DNA from: Brevibacterium luteolum
GTDB lineage: Bacteria > Actinomycetota > Actinomycetes > Actinomycetales > Brevibacteriaceae
Assembly (NCBI RefSeq): GCF_013004595.1
Contig: NZ_JABEMC010000001.1
Location: 620,001-684,000 of the forward strand
Reading direction: 5' to 3'
DNA length: 64,000 nucleotides
Under the pieces are notes generated by a model, which saw only the letters and a program-made list of their open reading frames with translations, was not told where the DNA came from and did no database searches. The position numbers were made by a program, and so were the translations under genes. Position 1 is the stretch's first letter. Every line of letters begins with the position of its first letter. Shown here one piece after another: positions 24,845-36,006 of the stretch.

Positions 24845-26050
24845 TTAGCCCTCGTAGTTGGCGAAGGCGTTGATGCCGGTCATCGCGCGGCCGAGGGTCA
24901 GCTGGTGCACCTCGTGGGTGCCCTCGTAGGTGAGGACGGTCTCGAGGTTGATGGCGTGGCGCAGCGGAGAGTACTCACTCGTGATGCCCGAACCGCCGAA
25001 GGTGGCGCGCAGGTCGCGGGCGATGTTCATCGCGGTGTCGACGTTGACCATCTTGCCCAGGGAGATCTGCTCCGGGCGCACACCGACGGTGTCCTTGAGC
25101 TTGCCGAGGTGGGCGGCCAGCAGGGTGATCGACGAGTACTGGCCGAAGGCCTTCGCCAGCTTCTGCTGTGTGATCTGGAACGACGACAGCGGACGGTTGA
25201 ACTGGATGCGAGTGCCGGTGTACTCCAGTGCGGAGAGGAGCGAGTCACGGGCAGCACCGGTGACGCCGAAGACGATGCCGTAGCGGGCCTCGGACAGGCA
25301 GGACAGCGGTCCCTTGAGCCCCTTGGCCTTCGGCAGCATCGCCGATTCCGGCAGACGGACGTTGTCGAGCACGATCTCACCGGTGATCGAGGCGCGCAGC
25401 GACAGCTTGCGCTTGACCTCGGGCACCTCGACACCGGGGGTGTCGGTGGGGACGACGAAGCCGCGGACAACTGGGCGGCCCTTCTCGTCCTCTTCTTCGG
25501 TCTTGGCCCACACGACGCAGACATCGGAGACCGGGGAGTTGGTGATCCACATCTTCGCGCCGTTGAGGATCCAATCGGAGCCGTCCTTGGTCGCGCGGGT
25601 CTTCATGCCAGCCGGGTCCGAACCGACATCCGGTTCGGTCAGGCCGAAGCAGCCGAGCTTCTTGCCGGCGGCCATCTGCGGCAGCCATTCTTCCTTCTGC
25701 TCCTCGGAGCCCCAGTTGTGGATGGCGAACATCGCCAGCGATCCCTGCACGCTCACCAGCGAACGCAGACCCGAATCGATGGCTTCGAGCTCACGGCATG
25801 CCAGGCCGTACTGGGTGGCGGTCGCTCCGCCGCAACCGTATCCTTCCAGATGCATGCCGAGCACGCCGAGCTCACCGAGCTGCTCTGCCAGCTCACGAGC
25901 CGGGATCGTGCCTTCGAGGTACCAGTCGCCGATCTTCTCCCGGACATTCTCGTCCAGCCACTTGCGGACGATGCCCGCCCATTCGAGGTCTTCCTTCTCG
26001 AAGACCGAATCGATCGCCAGAATCTCGTCAGGGGTCATGGTTTTGCTCAT
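24845..26050 (-). CDS. Glutaryl-CoA dehydrogenase-like acyl-CoA dehydrogenase
   Basis: FAD enzyme that would oxidise and decarboxylate glutaryl-CoA to crotonyl-CoA in lysine or glutarate degradation. The 401-residue protein has acyl-CoA dehydrogenase signatures 'GCFGLTEPDVGSDPAGMKTR' and 'LNGAKMWITNSP'. The C-terminal 'RHAINLETVLTYEGTHEVHQ' carries the catalytic base Glu376. The 'YEGTHE' form and 'GRAMTGINAF' are typical of glutaryl-CoA dehydrogenases. ATG 26050 is preceded by GAGAGGAA. No other genes of the pathway are adjacent. Confidence 0.9.
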   Translation of the reverse strand: MSKTMTPDEILAIDSVFEKEDLEWAGIVRKWLDENVREKIGDWYLEGTIPARELAEQLGELGVLGMHLEGYGCGGATATQYGLACRELEAIDSGLRSLVSVQGSLAMFAIHNWGSEEQKEEWLPQMAAGKKLGCFGLTEPDVGSDPAGMKTRATKDGSDWILNGAKMWITNSPVSDVCVVWAKTEEEDEKGRPVVRGFVVPTDTPGVEVPEVKRKLSLRASITGEIVLDNVRLPESAMLPKAKGLKGPLSCLSEARYGIVFGVTGAARDSLLSALEYTGTRIQFNRPLSSFQITQQKLAKAFGQYSSITLLAAHLGKLKDTVGVRPEQISLGKMVNVDTAMNIARDLRATFGGSGITSEYSPLRHAINLETVLTYEGTHEVHQLTLGRAMTGINAFANYEG

Positions 26051-26131
26051 CGTCGAGTTCCTCTCCTCGTGGGGCAGCAGTGAGCGCACGTGTCATCGCG
26101 TTCTAAGAAATCAATGAGATGATCTGTCACC

Positions 26132-27370
26132 GTGAAGGTACGTAACGTCATTGTACTGGGGGCCACTGGCTCGGTCGGCACCCAGGCTCTCGAAGTCATC
26201 GCCGCCAACCCCGCCAGATTCGCCGTCACCGGCGTCGGAGCGGGGTCGAATATCGACACCGCAGTCGACCAGGCGATCCGCGCCGGGGCCCGCGCACTAG
26301 CCATCGCCACCCCGCCTGCCGGGGGAGAAGCCCAGGTCAGGCAGCTGCTGGAGGAACGCGCCGTCCAGCTCGGCGCGCAGGTGGCAGTCGAGACGATCTT
26401 CACCGGTCCCGAGGCGTCGGCCCGGTTGGCAGCCGAACCCGCCGACGTCGTGCTCAACGCTGTCACCGGTGCCGCCGGTCTGACCTCGACGCTGGCAGCC
26501 CTCGAATCAGGCACCGATGTCGCGCTGGCGAACAAGGAGTCCCTCATCATCGGCGGTGAGCTCGTGCTGCGCACCGCTGAGGAGAACGCAGCCCAGCTCA
26601 TCCCCGTCGACAGCGAGCATTCGGCGATCGCCCAGGCGCTGCGCGCCGGCCGCCGCGAGGAGGTCTCCCGGCTCATCATCACCGCCTCCGGAGGTCCCTT
26701 CCGCGGCATGAGCGCAGACGAGCTGGCAGCCGTCACCCCCGAACAAGCGCTGGCCCACCCGACGTGGAACATGGGCACCGTCATCACGACGAACTCCGCG
26801 ACCCTGGTGAACAAGGGCCTGGAGGTCATCGAAGCGCATCTGCTCTTCGGCATCGACTACGACCGCATCACCGCCGTCGTCCACCCGCAGAGCCGCATCC
26901 ACTCGATGGTCGAGTTCGTCGACGGCTCGACGATCGCCCAGGTCTCCCCACCTGACATGAAGCTGCCGATCGCCTACGCCCTCGGCACCGATCGCGACGG
27001 CACCACCACCCGTATCGCAGGTGCCACCGCACCCGAACCCTTCGACGCCGCGAGCTCCTGGACCTTCGAGCCGGTCGATGACGCGAACTTCCCGGCCCTC
27101 GGTCTGGCGATCCGGGCCGGCAGGGCCGGCGGGACCGCACCAGCGGTATACAACGCCGCCAACGAAGAGCTCGTCGCCGCCTTCCACGCAGGCACGATCA
27201 CCTTCCCGCAGATCTCCGAGGGCATCGCCGCAGCCCTCGACCAGCACCTCGGGAACGGGGGAGAGGCCACCGAGCTGACCCTGGAGACCGTGCTGGCAGC
27301 AGACCGCAGTGCCCGCGAGTTCATCGCCGGCTGGCTTGAGCCGGCTGCCGCGGAGGGGGCCCGCGCATGA
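26132..27370 (+). CDS. dxr: 1-deoxy-D-xylulose 5-phosphate reductoisomerase
   Basis: Dxr makes MEP, the first committed precursor of the non-mevalonate isoprenoid pathway. The 412-residue protein has the NADPH motif '[14 protein letters not shown]', '[15 protein letters not shown]', '[14 protein letters not shown]', the flexible loop '[20 protein letters not shown]', and '[16 protein letters not shown]'. The start codon is GTG with no clear ribosome-binding site, in the short divergent gap to the acyl-CoA dehydrogenase. The end overlaps rseP by an ATGA. ispG, another enzyme of this pathway, lies at 33.9 kb. Confidence 0.98.
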   Translation: MKVRNVIVLGATGSVGTQALEVIAANPARFAVTGVGAGSNIDTAVDQAIRAGARALAIATPPAGGEAQVRQLLEERAVQLGAQVAVETIFTGPEASARLAAEPADVVLNAVTGAAGLTSTLAALESGTDVALANKESLIIGGELVLRTAEENAAQLIPVDSEHSAIAQALRAGRREEVSRLIITASGGPFRGMSADELAAVTPEQALAHPTWNMGTVITTNSATLVNKGLEVIEAHLLFGIDYDRITAVVHPQSRIHSMVEFVDGSTIAQVSPPDMKLPIAYALGTDRDGTTTRIAGATAPEPFDAASSWTFEPVDDANFPALGLAIRAGRAGGTAPAVYNAANEELVAAFHAGTITFPQISEGIAAALDQHLGNGGEATELTLETVLAADRSAREFIAGWLEPAAAEGARA

Positions 27371-28845
27371 CCAGTCTGCTCTACGCCCTGGGCATCGTCC
27401 TCATCCTCATCGGGGTCTCCATCTCGATCGCCCTGCACGAACTCGGCCACCTCATTCCGGCCAAGAAGTTCGGCGTCAAAGTCACCCACTACATGGTCGG
27501 CTTCGGCCCGACCCTGTTTTCCCGCCGCCGCGGGGAGACCGAATACGGCATCAAGGCGCTCCCACTCGGCGGGTTCATCGCGATGCCGGGCATGTACCCG
27601 CCCAAGCACGCCACCCACGCCACCGTCGACCAGTCGCACGGGGCCACCGACGCCTCGGGCATCGTCACCGAAGCCGTCGAAGGCCACGAGGACAGGGAGC
27701 TGGCCGGAGTCGGTGCGAGCGCCGAAGCTGCAGGCGGGTCCACAGAGATCCCGACGGAGTCCCGGAAGCCGCGGATGTTCGAGCGCACCATGGACGACGC
27801 CCGCGAATACTCCAACCAGTTCATCGAGCCCGGCGAGGAGCACCGCACTTTCTACGCCCTCTCGGTGCCAAAGCGGCTCGTCGTCATGTTCGGCGGCCCG
27901 CTGGTCAACCTGCTGCTGGGCATCCTGATCCTCGGGATCATGCTGCTCGGCGTTGGTGTTCCGACCCTGAACACCACCGTGGCCACCGTCTCCGAATGCG
28001 CGGTTCCGGCCACCGAAATGGCCAAACGCGCACCAGCCGACCAGAATCGCTGCCTGCCCGGCGACCAGCCGACCCCTGCAGCCGAGGTCGGCATCGCGCC
28101 GGGCAACACGATCATCTCCATCGACGGCAAGCCGATGCACTCCTGGAACGACATCACCCGCGAAGTCCGCGGCCTGGCCGGCAAAGAGGTCGACATCGTC
28201 GTCGAGGACGGCGGAGCGCAGAAGACCATCCCGACGACGATCATCGCCGCCGAGCGCCCCGTCTACGAGAAAGGCGAGCTCACACGCGACGGCAACGGCG
28301 AGCTCGTCACCGAGACCGTCGGCTTCCTCGGCGTCGGCCCGGACAAGGAGTACACGCCGATCCCGCTGAGCGAGTTCCCCGGCCAGATCGGCCAGGCCCT
28401 CGGCCGGACCTTTACAGCACTGGCGACGCTGCCGGTCAAGCTCGTCGACATCGTCCAGGTTGCCACGACGAACAAGGAGCGCGACCCTGAGGGCATCATG
28501 GGCATGGTCGGCGTCGGCCGGGTTGCCGGTGAGATCGTCTCGACCGACCAGATCGACGTCACCGGCAAAGTCGTTACCGGCCTCGGGCTGCTCGGCTCGC
28601 TCAACCTGTTCCTCTTCGCCTTCAACATGATCCCGCTCCTGCCGCTCGACGGCGGGCACATCGCCGTCGCCCTGTACGAAGGCGCCCGACGGCGGATCAA
28701 CCTCGCCCGCGGTCGCGGGATCATCGGGCCCTTCGACACCGCCCGGCTGCTGCCGCTGACCTACGTCGTCGTCGGGCTGATGCTGTGCATGACCGTGCTG
28801 CTCGTCTACGTCGACATCGTCAAACCCGTCGTCCTGTTCCAGTAG
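27367..28845 (+). CDS. rseP: Site-2 protease RseP/Rip1-type
   Basis: Intramembrane zinc metalloprotease (M50) that cuts membrane-bound anti-sigma factors or other substrates. The 492-residue protein has 'ALHELGH' in the first helix (His24, Glu25, His28) and the second metal motif '[10 protein letters not shown]' (Asp428). A PDZ-like domain lies in between ('[20 protein letters not shown]'). A hydrophilic insertion (about residues 80-155) between the first helix and the PDZ domain is longer than usual. The dxr-rseP-ispG order is typical of actinobacteria; here ispG is separated by the TRAP genes. Confidence 0.96.
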   Translation: MTSLLYALGIVLILIGVSISIALHELGHLIPAKKFGVKVTHYMVGFGPTLFSRRRGETEYGIKALPLGGFIAMPGMYPPKHATHATVDQSHGATDASGIVTEAVEGHEDRELAGVGASAEAAGGSTEIPTESRKPRMFERTMDDAREYSNQFIEPGEEHRTFYALSVPKRLVVMFGGPLVNLLLGILILGIMLLGVGVPTLNTTVATVSECAVPATEMAKRAPADQNRCLPGDQPTPAAEVGIAPGNTIISIDGKPMHSWNDITREVRGLAGKEVDIVVEDGGAQKTIPTTIIAAERPVYEKGELTRDGNGELVTETVGFLGVGPDKEYTPIPLSEFPGQIGQALGRTFTALATLPVKLVDIVQVATTNKERDPEGIMGMVGVGRVAGEIVSTDQIDVTGKVVTGLGLLGSLNLFLFAFNMIPLLPLDGGHIAVALYEGARRRINLARGRGIIGPFDTARLLPLTYVVVGLMLCMTVLLVYVDIVKPVVLFQ

Positions 28846-28914
28846 CGACGGCAATCGTTAGCGAACTGTAGCCACCGGAAATCCTGAACCGCAGCTGAGC
28901 GCTGTGTGAGAGGT

Positions 28915-28949
28915 TACGATGATTCCACCAGCGGCCGGTCACCGGCCGC
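28915..28949 (+). promoter_or_regulatory. -10 box and small hairpin upstream of the PLP decarboxylase
   Basis: TACGAT (28915-28920) could be a -10 box about 63 nt before the GTG at 28983. Just after it GCGGCCGG (28931-28938) pairs with CCGGCCGC (28942-28949) over a 3 nt loop. A clear -35 is not seen. Confidence 0.4.
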
Positions 28950-28982
28950 CGGGACCACCACCTCCGACGTACAGGGAGCCCA

Positions 28983-30287
28983 GTGCACCACGCTCAGCGG
29001 CGCGCGACCGCGATGTCCGACGCCTTGGCCCGGGAGATGCTCCCGGCCGACTACCCGATCATCGGCATGGTCGACCTCGACACCCTCGATGAGCTGTTCC
29101 GCGCCGCCGAGGCGGCCTTCGACTCCCCATCACCGGTCACCCACGCAGTCGCTGCGAAGGCCGTGACCCTCGTGCCGATGATGCGCCACCTCGCCGAGCT
29201 CGGCGCCGGCTGCGAGGTCGCCAGCCCCGGTGAGCTCAGGATGGCGCAGCTGGCCGGGTTCACCCCCGACCGGATCGTCTTCGACTCCCCGGCCAAAACT
29301 CGCCACGACATCGACACCGCCTTAGACCTCGGCGTGGCGATGAACCTCGACAACTTCACCGAACTCTCCCGCATCGACGAGCATTTGGCCGCCGCGACCC
29401 CCAAGGGCCGGATCGGCGTGCGCATCAACCCGCAGCTGGGCGCCGGCAAGATCGAGGAGATGTCGACCGCGACCCCGACGTCGAAGTTCGGCATCCCGCT
29501 GCGCGACGAGGGATCCCGGCAGGCGATCATCGACGCCTACGCCGCCCGCCCGTGGCTCAACCAGATCCACGTGCACTCCGGCTCCCAGGGCATGGCCCTG
29601 TCCTCGATGGCCGCCGGTGTGCGCGCCGTCGTCGACCTCGTCGCCGACATCCACGCAACGATCGGCCACCAGCAGATCACGCACATCGACATCGGCGGCG
29701 GGCTGCCGGTCAACTTCGACTCCGACGCCCACACCCCGAGCTTCGCCGACTACCGAGCCGCGCTCGAGGCGGAGGTCCCCGAGCTCTTCGACGGCACCTA
29801 CGGCATCATCACCGAGTTCGGCCGCTCCCTGCTGGCCAAGTCGGGCACGATGCTCACCCGCGTCGAATCGACCAAGGTCGTCGGCGGCCGGCCGATCGCC
29901 GTCTGCCACGCCGGCGCGCAGGTTGCTGCCCGCACGATCTTCATGCCCAATGCCTGGCCGCTGCGCGTCAGCGTCCTCGACCCGACAGGCGAGGAGCGCG
30001 AAGACGACGTCTGCGTCCAGGACGTTGCAGGGCCCTGCTGCTTCTCCGGCGACATCATCGCCCACCAGCGTGCGCTGCCGCTCATCCGCGAAGGCGATGT
30101 CATCGCCATCCACGACGTCGGCGCGTATTACTTTTCCAACTCATTTTCCTACAACGCCTTGCCACGGCCTGCCGTCTACGGATACAGAGAGAAGGACGGC
30201 GCAGTGGCCTGGGTCACCCTCAGGCGACAGCAGACCATCGACGAGGTGGTCGCTGAGGCAGGAGGCGACGTTGACTCCAGCTGGTAG
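28983..30287 (+). CDS. PLP-dependent decarboxylase of the LysA/DapDC fold
   Basis: This 434-residue protein is of the fold-type III (alanine racemase-like) decarboxylases. The PLP lysine is Lys59 in 'HAVAAKAVTLVPMM'. 'HVHSGSQGMAL' and 'IDIGGGLPVNFD' bind the cofactor phosphate. 'VAGPCCFSGDII' supplies the active-site Cys and 'HDVGAYYFSNSFSYNALPRP' the conserved C-terminal segment. The likely reaction is decarboxylation of diaminopimelate or another D/L-amino acid. It differs from standard LysA in its motifs, so a different substrate is possible. It precedes a TAXI-TRAP transporter and might act on its substrate. GTG start with AGGGAG; ATG 29013 is an alternative. Confidence 0.85.
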   Translation: MHHAQRRATAMSDALAREMLPADYPIIGMVDLDTLDELFRAAEAAFDSPSPVTHAVAAKAVTLVPMMRHLAELGAGCEVASPGELRMAQLAGFTPDRIVFDSPAKTRHDIDTALDLGVAMNLDNFTELSRIDEHLAAATPKGRIGVRINPQLGAGKIEEMSTATPTSKFGIPLRDEGSRQAIIDAYAARPWLNQIHVHSGSQGMALSSMAAGVRAVVDLVADIHATIGHQQITHIDIGGGLPVNFDSDAHTPSFADYRAALEAEVPELFDGTYGIITEFGRSLLAKSGTMLTRVESTKVVGGRPIAVCHAGAQVAARTIFMPNAWPLRVSVLDPTGEEREDDVCVQDVAGPCCFSGDIIAHQRALPLIREGDVIAIHDVGAYYFSNSFSYNALPRPAVYGYREKDGAVAWVTLRRQQTIDEVVAEAGGDVDSSW

Positions 30288-30425
30288 CAGCCGGTCCGGC
30301 AGCCACTGGCATCCGGCGGTCGCAGCACAGGGCTGCACCGCCGCCTGACAGCTCATGCGGCCCACCAGCCGCAGCGGTAACCACCGCAGGTGAGAAACGG
30401 AAACCACAAAAGGAGCGAACCCGGT

Positions 30426-31439
30426 ATGAAGATCGGACTCGTAGGACGCGCGGCGGCAATCATGTCCGCTGCAGCACTTGTACTGAGCGCATGCGGCGGC
30501 GGCACCGGAGGCGGTGGCGGCAATGGCGGCGGCGAACCGGCAGAGGACTTCACGCAGGACCTCACCTTCGCCACCGGCGGCACTGCAGGCGTGTACTACC
30601 CGCTGGGAAATGAGTACTCCCGCATCTTCCAGAACGAAGTCGACGGCCTCACGGTCAACGCTGTGGAGACCGACGGCTCGGTGGACAACCTCGGCCGCAT
30701 CGCCAAGGGCGAAGCCCAGCTGGCGTTCACCCAGAACAACACCGCCCACGATGCTGTGAGCGGCTCCGGTGAGTTCGAAGAGCTTGGACAGCCGCTGGAG
30801 AACATCGGCTGGATCGGCCAGCTGTACCCCGAGGCTGCACAGGTCATCACGCTGGAGGACAGCGGCTTCGAGTCGATCGAAGACCTCAAGGGCAAGAAGA
30901 TCGCCGTCGGCGCCCCCGGTTCGGGCACCGCGGCTGTTGCCAAGCTCATCCTCGATGCCTACGGCTTCGAAGACGGCGACTACGAGCCCTTCGAGGAGAG
31001 CTTCGCCGATGCCCGCTCGAAGCTCCAGGACGGCAACATCGACGCTTCGATCGAGATCCTCGGCGTCCCGGCGGCATCGCTGTCGGAGCTGGCAGCCAAC
31101 GCTGATGTCAAGCTGCTGCCGCTGGACAAGGACAAGGCCGACCAGATCGCCGGCGAATCGCAGTACGAAAGCTACGTCATCCCGGGCGGCTCGTATGACT
31201 TCGCCCCTGACGACGTGCAGACCGTGACGGTGTTCGCCACGATCGTCGCCTCGACCAACCAGGTCAGCGAAGAGGACGCCTACGGCATCACGAAGGCGAT
31301 CTACGAGAAGGCCGGAGACATCTCCCTGGCGCAGGGCAAGCTCATCAAGACTGAAGACGCTCTGCTCGGCCGCGGTGATGTGGAACTGCACCCGGGTGCT
31401 AAGAAGTACTTCGACGAACAGGGCATCAGCACCGAATGA
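30426..31439 (+). CDS. TAXI-type TRAP transporter substrate-binding lipoprotein
   Basis: This 337-residue secreted lipoprotein captures substrate for the adjacent TRAP permease. The signal peptide ends at a lipobox 'LVLSAC' with Cys23, followed by a Gly-rich linker. The TAXI family signature is 'TFATGGTAGVYYPLGNEYS', then 'NLGRIAKGEAQLAFTQNN', 'KKIAVGAPGSGTAAVAKLIL' and 'VTVFATIVASTNQVSEEDAY'. TAXI transporters commonly carry glutamate, 2-oxoacids or similar acids; the ligand here is unknown. ATG 30426 has AAGGAG about 10 nt upstream. Confidence 0.95.
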   Translation: MKIGLVGRAAAIMSAAALVLSACGGGTGGGGGNGGGEPAEDFTQDLTFATGGTAGVYYPLGNEYSRIFQNEVDGLTVNAVETDGSVDNLGRIAKGEAQLAFTQNNTAHDAVSGSGEFEELGQPLENIGWIGQLYPEAAQVITLEDSGFESIEDLKGKKIAVGAPGSGTAAVAKLILDAYGFEDGDYEPFEESFADARSKLQDGNIDASIEILGVPAASLSELAANADVKLLPLDKDKADQIAGESQYESYVIPGGSYDFAPDDVQTVTVFATIVASTNQVSEEDAYGITKAIYEKAGDISLAQGKLIKTEDALLGRGDVELHPGAKKYFDEQGISTE

Positions 31440-31538
31440 TGATCGGGCCCGGTCGGCCTACGCCGGCCGGTGATCATCGCCTAGCTCAACTGAGGCCCTG
31501 TGAGGTGTGCGCAGGCCGCCGCCTGCGGCCTGCGCACA
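31438..31538 (+). other. Two hairpins between TRAP binding protein and permease
   Basis: First, GATGATC (31438-31444) pairs with GATCATC (31472-31478), with a GC-rich inner stem. Second, a perfect 14 bp stem forms between 31506-31519 and 31525-31538 over a 5 nt loop. Neither has a U-run. They lie in the 124 nt gap between the two genes and probably stabilise the upstream mRNA or partly terminate transcription. That would give more binding protein than permease. Confidence 0.6.
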
Positions 31539-31563
31539 CACTCCTGAACACCGGAGAACCCCG

Positions 31564-33768
31564 ATGAACTCGACGAGAACCCCGCGCGACGACGAGAAGC
31601 CTGAGGGCGGCAGCACCGCCGCAGGCCGCGCAGCTGACCGCAATGACGCCGGCGATCCCGGCGCTGCTGCCACCGACGCCTACCGCGATGCCAAGCACCA
31701 CGGCGCCGCGTCAGAGACCGCCGGCGATCCGGACGTCGACGCCAGCAACGTCGCCGTCATGAGCTCGGCCGAAGCCGAGGAGAAAGCTCAGGAGGTGCTG
31801 CGCGAGCACGACACCGCCTCCCGCCACCGTGTGGACTCCGAACTCGGTCCGTGGCGCTGGCTCATCTTCGTCCTTGCGCTCGGCCTCACCGGGTTCCAGC
31901 TGTACACCGCCTTCGCCGGCTCCCGCCCGACCCTCATCCAGGGTGCGATCCACGTCGGCGGCGCGATGGGTCTCATCTTCCTGCTCTACCCCCTGCACCG
32001 CAGCCTGAGCCTGCGCGAGGACACCAAACCGGGACTGTACTGGGGCTCCCTCGTTCTCGACACGATCCTCGCGTTCGCCGCGATGGGCTGCTCGGCCTAC
32101 ATGGTCCTCAACTACGACTACCTCACCGGCGTACAGGTCCAGATGTTCGGCTACAGCGACTTCGACACGACCGTCGCCCTCGTCGGCATCCTCCTCATCC
32201 TCGAAGGCACCCGCCGCTGCGTCGGCCTGCCGATCGTCATCATCGCCACCCTGGCGCTGCTGTACTTCTGGCTCGGTAAGTACTCGCCGATCCTGCCGTA
32301 CCACGGCACCACCTGGCAGAACATGGTCCAGCAGACCTGGTACTCCTCGCGCTCGATCTTCGGCATCCCGATCCAGGTGTCCTCGACCTTCGTGTTCCTC
32401 TTCCTGCTCTTCGGTGTCGTGCTCGTGCGCACCAACATCGGCGCCTACTTCAACGGCCTGGCCTTCCGGCTGACCGGTAAGTTCGCCGGCGGGCCGGCCA
32501 AGGCAGCCGTCGTCGCCTCGGCGATGCAGGGCACCGTCACCGGCTCTTCGGTCGCCAACGCCGTCGCATCGGGATCCTTCACCATCCCGATGATGAAGAA
32601 GGTCGGCTTCAAGGCGAAGTTCGCCGCCGCCACCGAGGCGACCGCCTCGACCGGCGGGCAGATCATGCCCCCGATCATGGGTGCGGCTGTGTTCATCATG
32701 GCCGAGTACACCGGCATCGCCTACTCGACGATCATCCTCGTGGCGGTCATCCCGGCATTCATGTACTTCGCCGGCGTCATGCTCGCTGTGCACTTCGAAG
32801 CCAAGCGCAACCGCATCCACGGCATGCGCAAGGACCAGCTGCCGAGCTGGAAATACCTGCTCACCCGCATCGACCAGTTGCTGCCGCTGGCCGTCATCAT
32901 CTACATGCTCATGACCGGCACCACTCCGGCAAAGGCCGCACTGTGGGGCATCGGCACCGCACTTGTGCTCAGCTTTCTGCGCGAGTCGACCCGCCTGAGC
33001 ATCCGCGGCATCTTCGAGGTCCTCGAATCCGGTGCCCGTGTGGCCCTGCCGGTCATCGCCGCCTGTGCGACCGCCGGCATGGTCGCAGGCATCGTCACCG
33101 CCACCGGCCTCGGCGGCCGCCTGGCCGACGGCATCCTCACCGCAGCCGGGGAGAACTTCTTCCTCGTCATGTTCTTCACCATGGTCGCCTGCCTGGTGCT
33201 GGGCATGGGACTGCCGACCACCGCGAACTATGTCGTCACCGCCACGGTGGCCGCGCCGATCCTCGTCAGCAACTTCGACGTCCCGATCCTGGCCGCCCAC
33301 CTGTTCGTGTTCTACTTCGGCCTGCTCGCCGACATCACCCCGCCGGTGTGTCTGGCCGCCTACGCCGCTTCCGGCATCGCCGGATCGAATCCGCTCAAGT
33401 CCGGTGTCACCGCCTTCCGGGTGGCGATCGCCGGATTCATCGTGCCCTACGTCTTCGTCTCCGCACCGGGCCTGATCTTCCAGACCGACGACACCGTCAT
33501 GCATTTCCTGCAGGTGTTCATCACCGCGCTGCTGGGTATGACGGCGATCTCCGCAGCAACAGCCGGGTACTTCTTCGACCACCTGCACTGGTGGGAGCGG
33601 ATCGTGCTCATCGCCGCCGGCATCGCGATGGTCATCCCAGCACTGTGGGTCTCGCTCATCGGTATCGCCGTCGCCGTGCTCATGGCGCTCCTGCAGCGCA
33701 TGCGCGCCAAACGCCGCGACGGTTCGACACCGCCTGCCGAGCGGCCAGCTGCCGCCGGCGAGGCGTAG
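31564..33768 (+). CDS. TRAP transporter fused small/large permease (4TM-12TM)
   Basis: This 734-residue membrane protein joins the DctQ-like and DctM-like units, the standard form in TAXI systems. A hydrophilic N-terminus of about 90 residues precedes about 17 membrane segments. The DctM-like part has '[20 protein letters not shown]', '[20 protein letters not shown]' and '[20 protein letters not shown]', then '[20 protein letters not shown]', all typical of TRAP fused permeases. It drives sodium- or proton-coupled uptake of the ligand bound by the preceding lipoprotein. ATG 31564 has GGAGAA upstream; an earlier in-frame start lies in the hairpin and is unlikely. Confidence 0.96.
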   Translation: MNSTRTPRDDEKPEGGSTAAGRAADRNDAGDPGAAATDAYRDAKHHGAASETAGDPDVDASNVAVMSSAEAEEKAQEVLREHDTASRHRVDSELGPWRWLIFVLALGLTGFQLYTAFAGSRPTLIQGAIHVGGAMGLIFLLYPLHRSLSLREDTKPGLYWGSLVLDTILAFAAMGCSAYMVLNYDYLTGVQVQMFGYSDFDTTVALVGILLILEGTRRCVGLPIVIIATLALLYFWLGKYSPILPYHGTTWQNMVQQTWYSSRSIFGIPIQVSSTFVFLFLLFGVVLVRTNIGAYFNGLAFRLTGKFAGGPAKAAVVASAMQGTVTGSSVANAVASGSFTIPMMKKVGFKAKFAAATEATASTGGQIMPPIMGAAVFIMAEYTGIAYSTIILVAVIPAFMYFAGVMLAVHFEAKRNRIHGMRKDQLPSWKYLLTRIDQLLPLAVIIYMLMTGTTPAKAALWGIGTALVLSFLRESTRLSIRGIFEVLESGARVALPVIAACATAGMVAGIVTATGLGGRLADGILTAAGENFFLVMFFTMVACLVLGMGLPTTANYVVTATVAAPILVSNFDVPILAAHLFVFYFGLLADITPPVCLAAYAASGIAGSNPLKSGVTAFRVAIAGFIVPYVFVSAPGLIFQTDDTVMHFLQVFITALLGMTAISAATAGYFFDHLHWWERIVLIAAGIAMVIPALWVSLIGIAVAVLMALLQRMRAKRRDGSTPPAERPAAAGEA

Positions 33769-33785
33769 GCTGGGTCTGGGTGCCG

Positions 33786-33817
33786 ACCGCTCGTGTGTGC
33801 TCGAACACACGAGCGGT
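33786..33817 (+). terminator. Terminator after the TRAP operon
   Basis: ACCGCTCGTGTGT (33786-33798) pairs perfectly with ACACACGAGCGGT (33805-33817) over a 6 nt loop, 18 nt after the permease stop and just before the ispG promoter. Confidence 0.85.
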
Positions 33818-33842
33818 TCAGCAATCATTCACATGCCCCGCC

Positions 33843-33848
33843 TAGAAT
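33843..33848 (+). promoter_or_regulatory. -10 box of ispG
   Basis: TAGAAT lies 65 nt before the ispG GTG at 33914, after the terminator. No convincing -35 is seen. Confidence 0.42.
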
Positions 33849-33913
33849 GGGGAGCAACGACCACCGGCCCCACAGGCCGGATAGCCATCTGCTGTCGAAC
33901 TGAAGGGACGTCT

Positions 33914-35062
<1,149 letters not shown>

Positions 35063-35119
35063 CCGGCGCAGCCCTGCGAAAGGCTGTCCGGTCGCCCCAC
35101 CAGGGAAGGACGTGGAGGC

Positions 35120-35995
35120 GTGACACTGGCACCGCTGCGCGCCATGGACACCCAGTGGCTGCGCGACATCATCGCAGCTGATCCCGCCGGTTACGCCTAT
35201 ATCGCACGACTGTTCGAACACACCGGCAGCGCTGAGATCGACACGCCTGCCGGACGGCTGTGGGGCTGGTTCATCCACGGCCGGCCGGTGAGCGCCTACT
35301 ACATCGGCGGCACCATCATGCCGGTCGCCGCGACCACCGGCGGCAATGCCGCTGTCGCCCGGATGCTCAATGCCCGCGGCCGCTACATGTGCTCATTCGT
35401 CGGCCCCGCCAACGCCGTCCTCGACCTGCACCACCGGCTGACCTGGGGTGTGCCCAGAGTGCTGCGGTCCAAGCAGCCGTTGCTGATCGCCGACCGCCAA
35501 CCCGACACTGCCGCTGACCGTCGGGTGCGCCTCGGCCGGCCTGAGGAGATCGACATCGTCTTTGAGGCTGCGGTGCACATGTTCACCGAAGAAGTCGGCT
35601 TCTCACCCATCGAAATGGGCAAATCCGGCTACCTCCACCGGGTGCGCGGACTGCTGAGTGCCGGGGAGACCTTCCTCATCACGAGTGGCCACAGCCCTGA
35701 CGGCGGGCCGATCCGCCGCTACCCGGCACCGGAGTCCGCCGAGCAGGTGGTGTTCAAAGCCGATATCGGCATCCGATCCGAGCAGGTCGCCCAGATCCAG
35801 GGCGTATGGGTGCACCCGGACTTCCGCGGCCGCGGTCTGGCCGCCCCGGCTGTCGCGGCTGTGACCGAGCAGGTCAAGGCGACGATGAGCCCGCTCGTGA
35901 GCCTGTACGTCAACGCTTTCAACGAACCGGCCCTGCGCACCTACCGGCGGGCCGGCTACCGGCAGATCGGCACCTACGCCACCGTCATCTACTGA
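35120..35995 (+). CDS. GNAT acetyltransferase with DUF4081-like N-terminal domain
   Basis: This 291-residue two-domain protein has a C-terminal GNAT fold with the acetyl-CoA motif 'GVWVHPDFRGRGLAAPAVAA' followed by 'SLYVNAFNEPALRTYRRAGY'. The N-terminal half matches the DUF4081-type domain often fused to GNAT in actinobacteria, including 'PAGYAYIARLFE' and 'GRYMCSFVGPANAVLDLH'. The gene almost always follows ispG in this phylum, as here. The acetylated substrate is unknown. GTG start with AAGGACGTGGAGG upstream. Confidence 0.9.
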   Translation: MTLAPLRAMDTQWLRDIIAADPAGYAYIARLFEHTGSAEIDTPAGRLWGWFIHGRPVSAYYIGGTIMPVAATTGGNAAVARMLNARGRYMCSFVGPANAVLDLHHRLTWGVPRVLRSKQPLLIADRQPDTAADRRVRLGRPEEIDIVFEAAVHMFTEEVGFSPIEMGKSGYLHRVRGLLSAGETFLITSGHSPDGGPIRRYPAPESAEQVVFKADIGIRSEQVAQIQGVWVHPDFRGRGLAAPAVAAVTEQVKATMSPLVSLYVNAFNEPALRTYRRAGYRQIGTYATVIY

Positions 35996-36006
35996 CCCGA
36001 GGGCGT

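Noticed and set aside
31711..33828. 705-codon open frame on the minus strand opposite the TRAP permease
   Set aside because: Low-complexity His/Asp/Glu/Gly-rich sequence produced by the opposite-strand codon bias; the plus-strand permease is certain.
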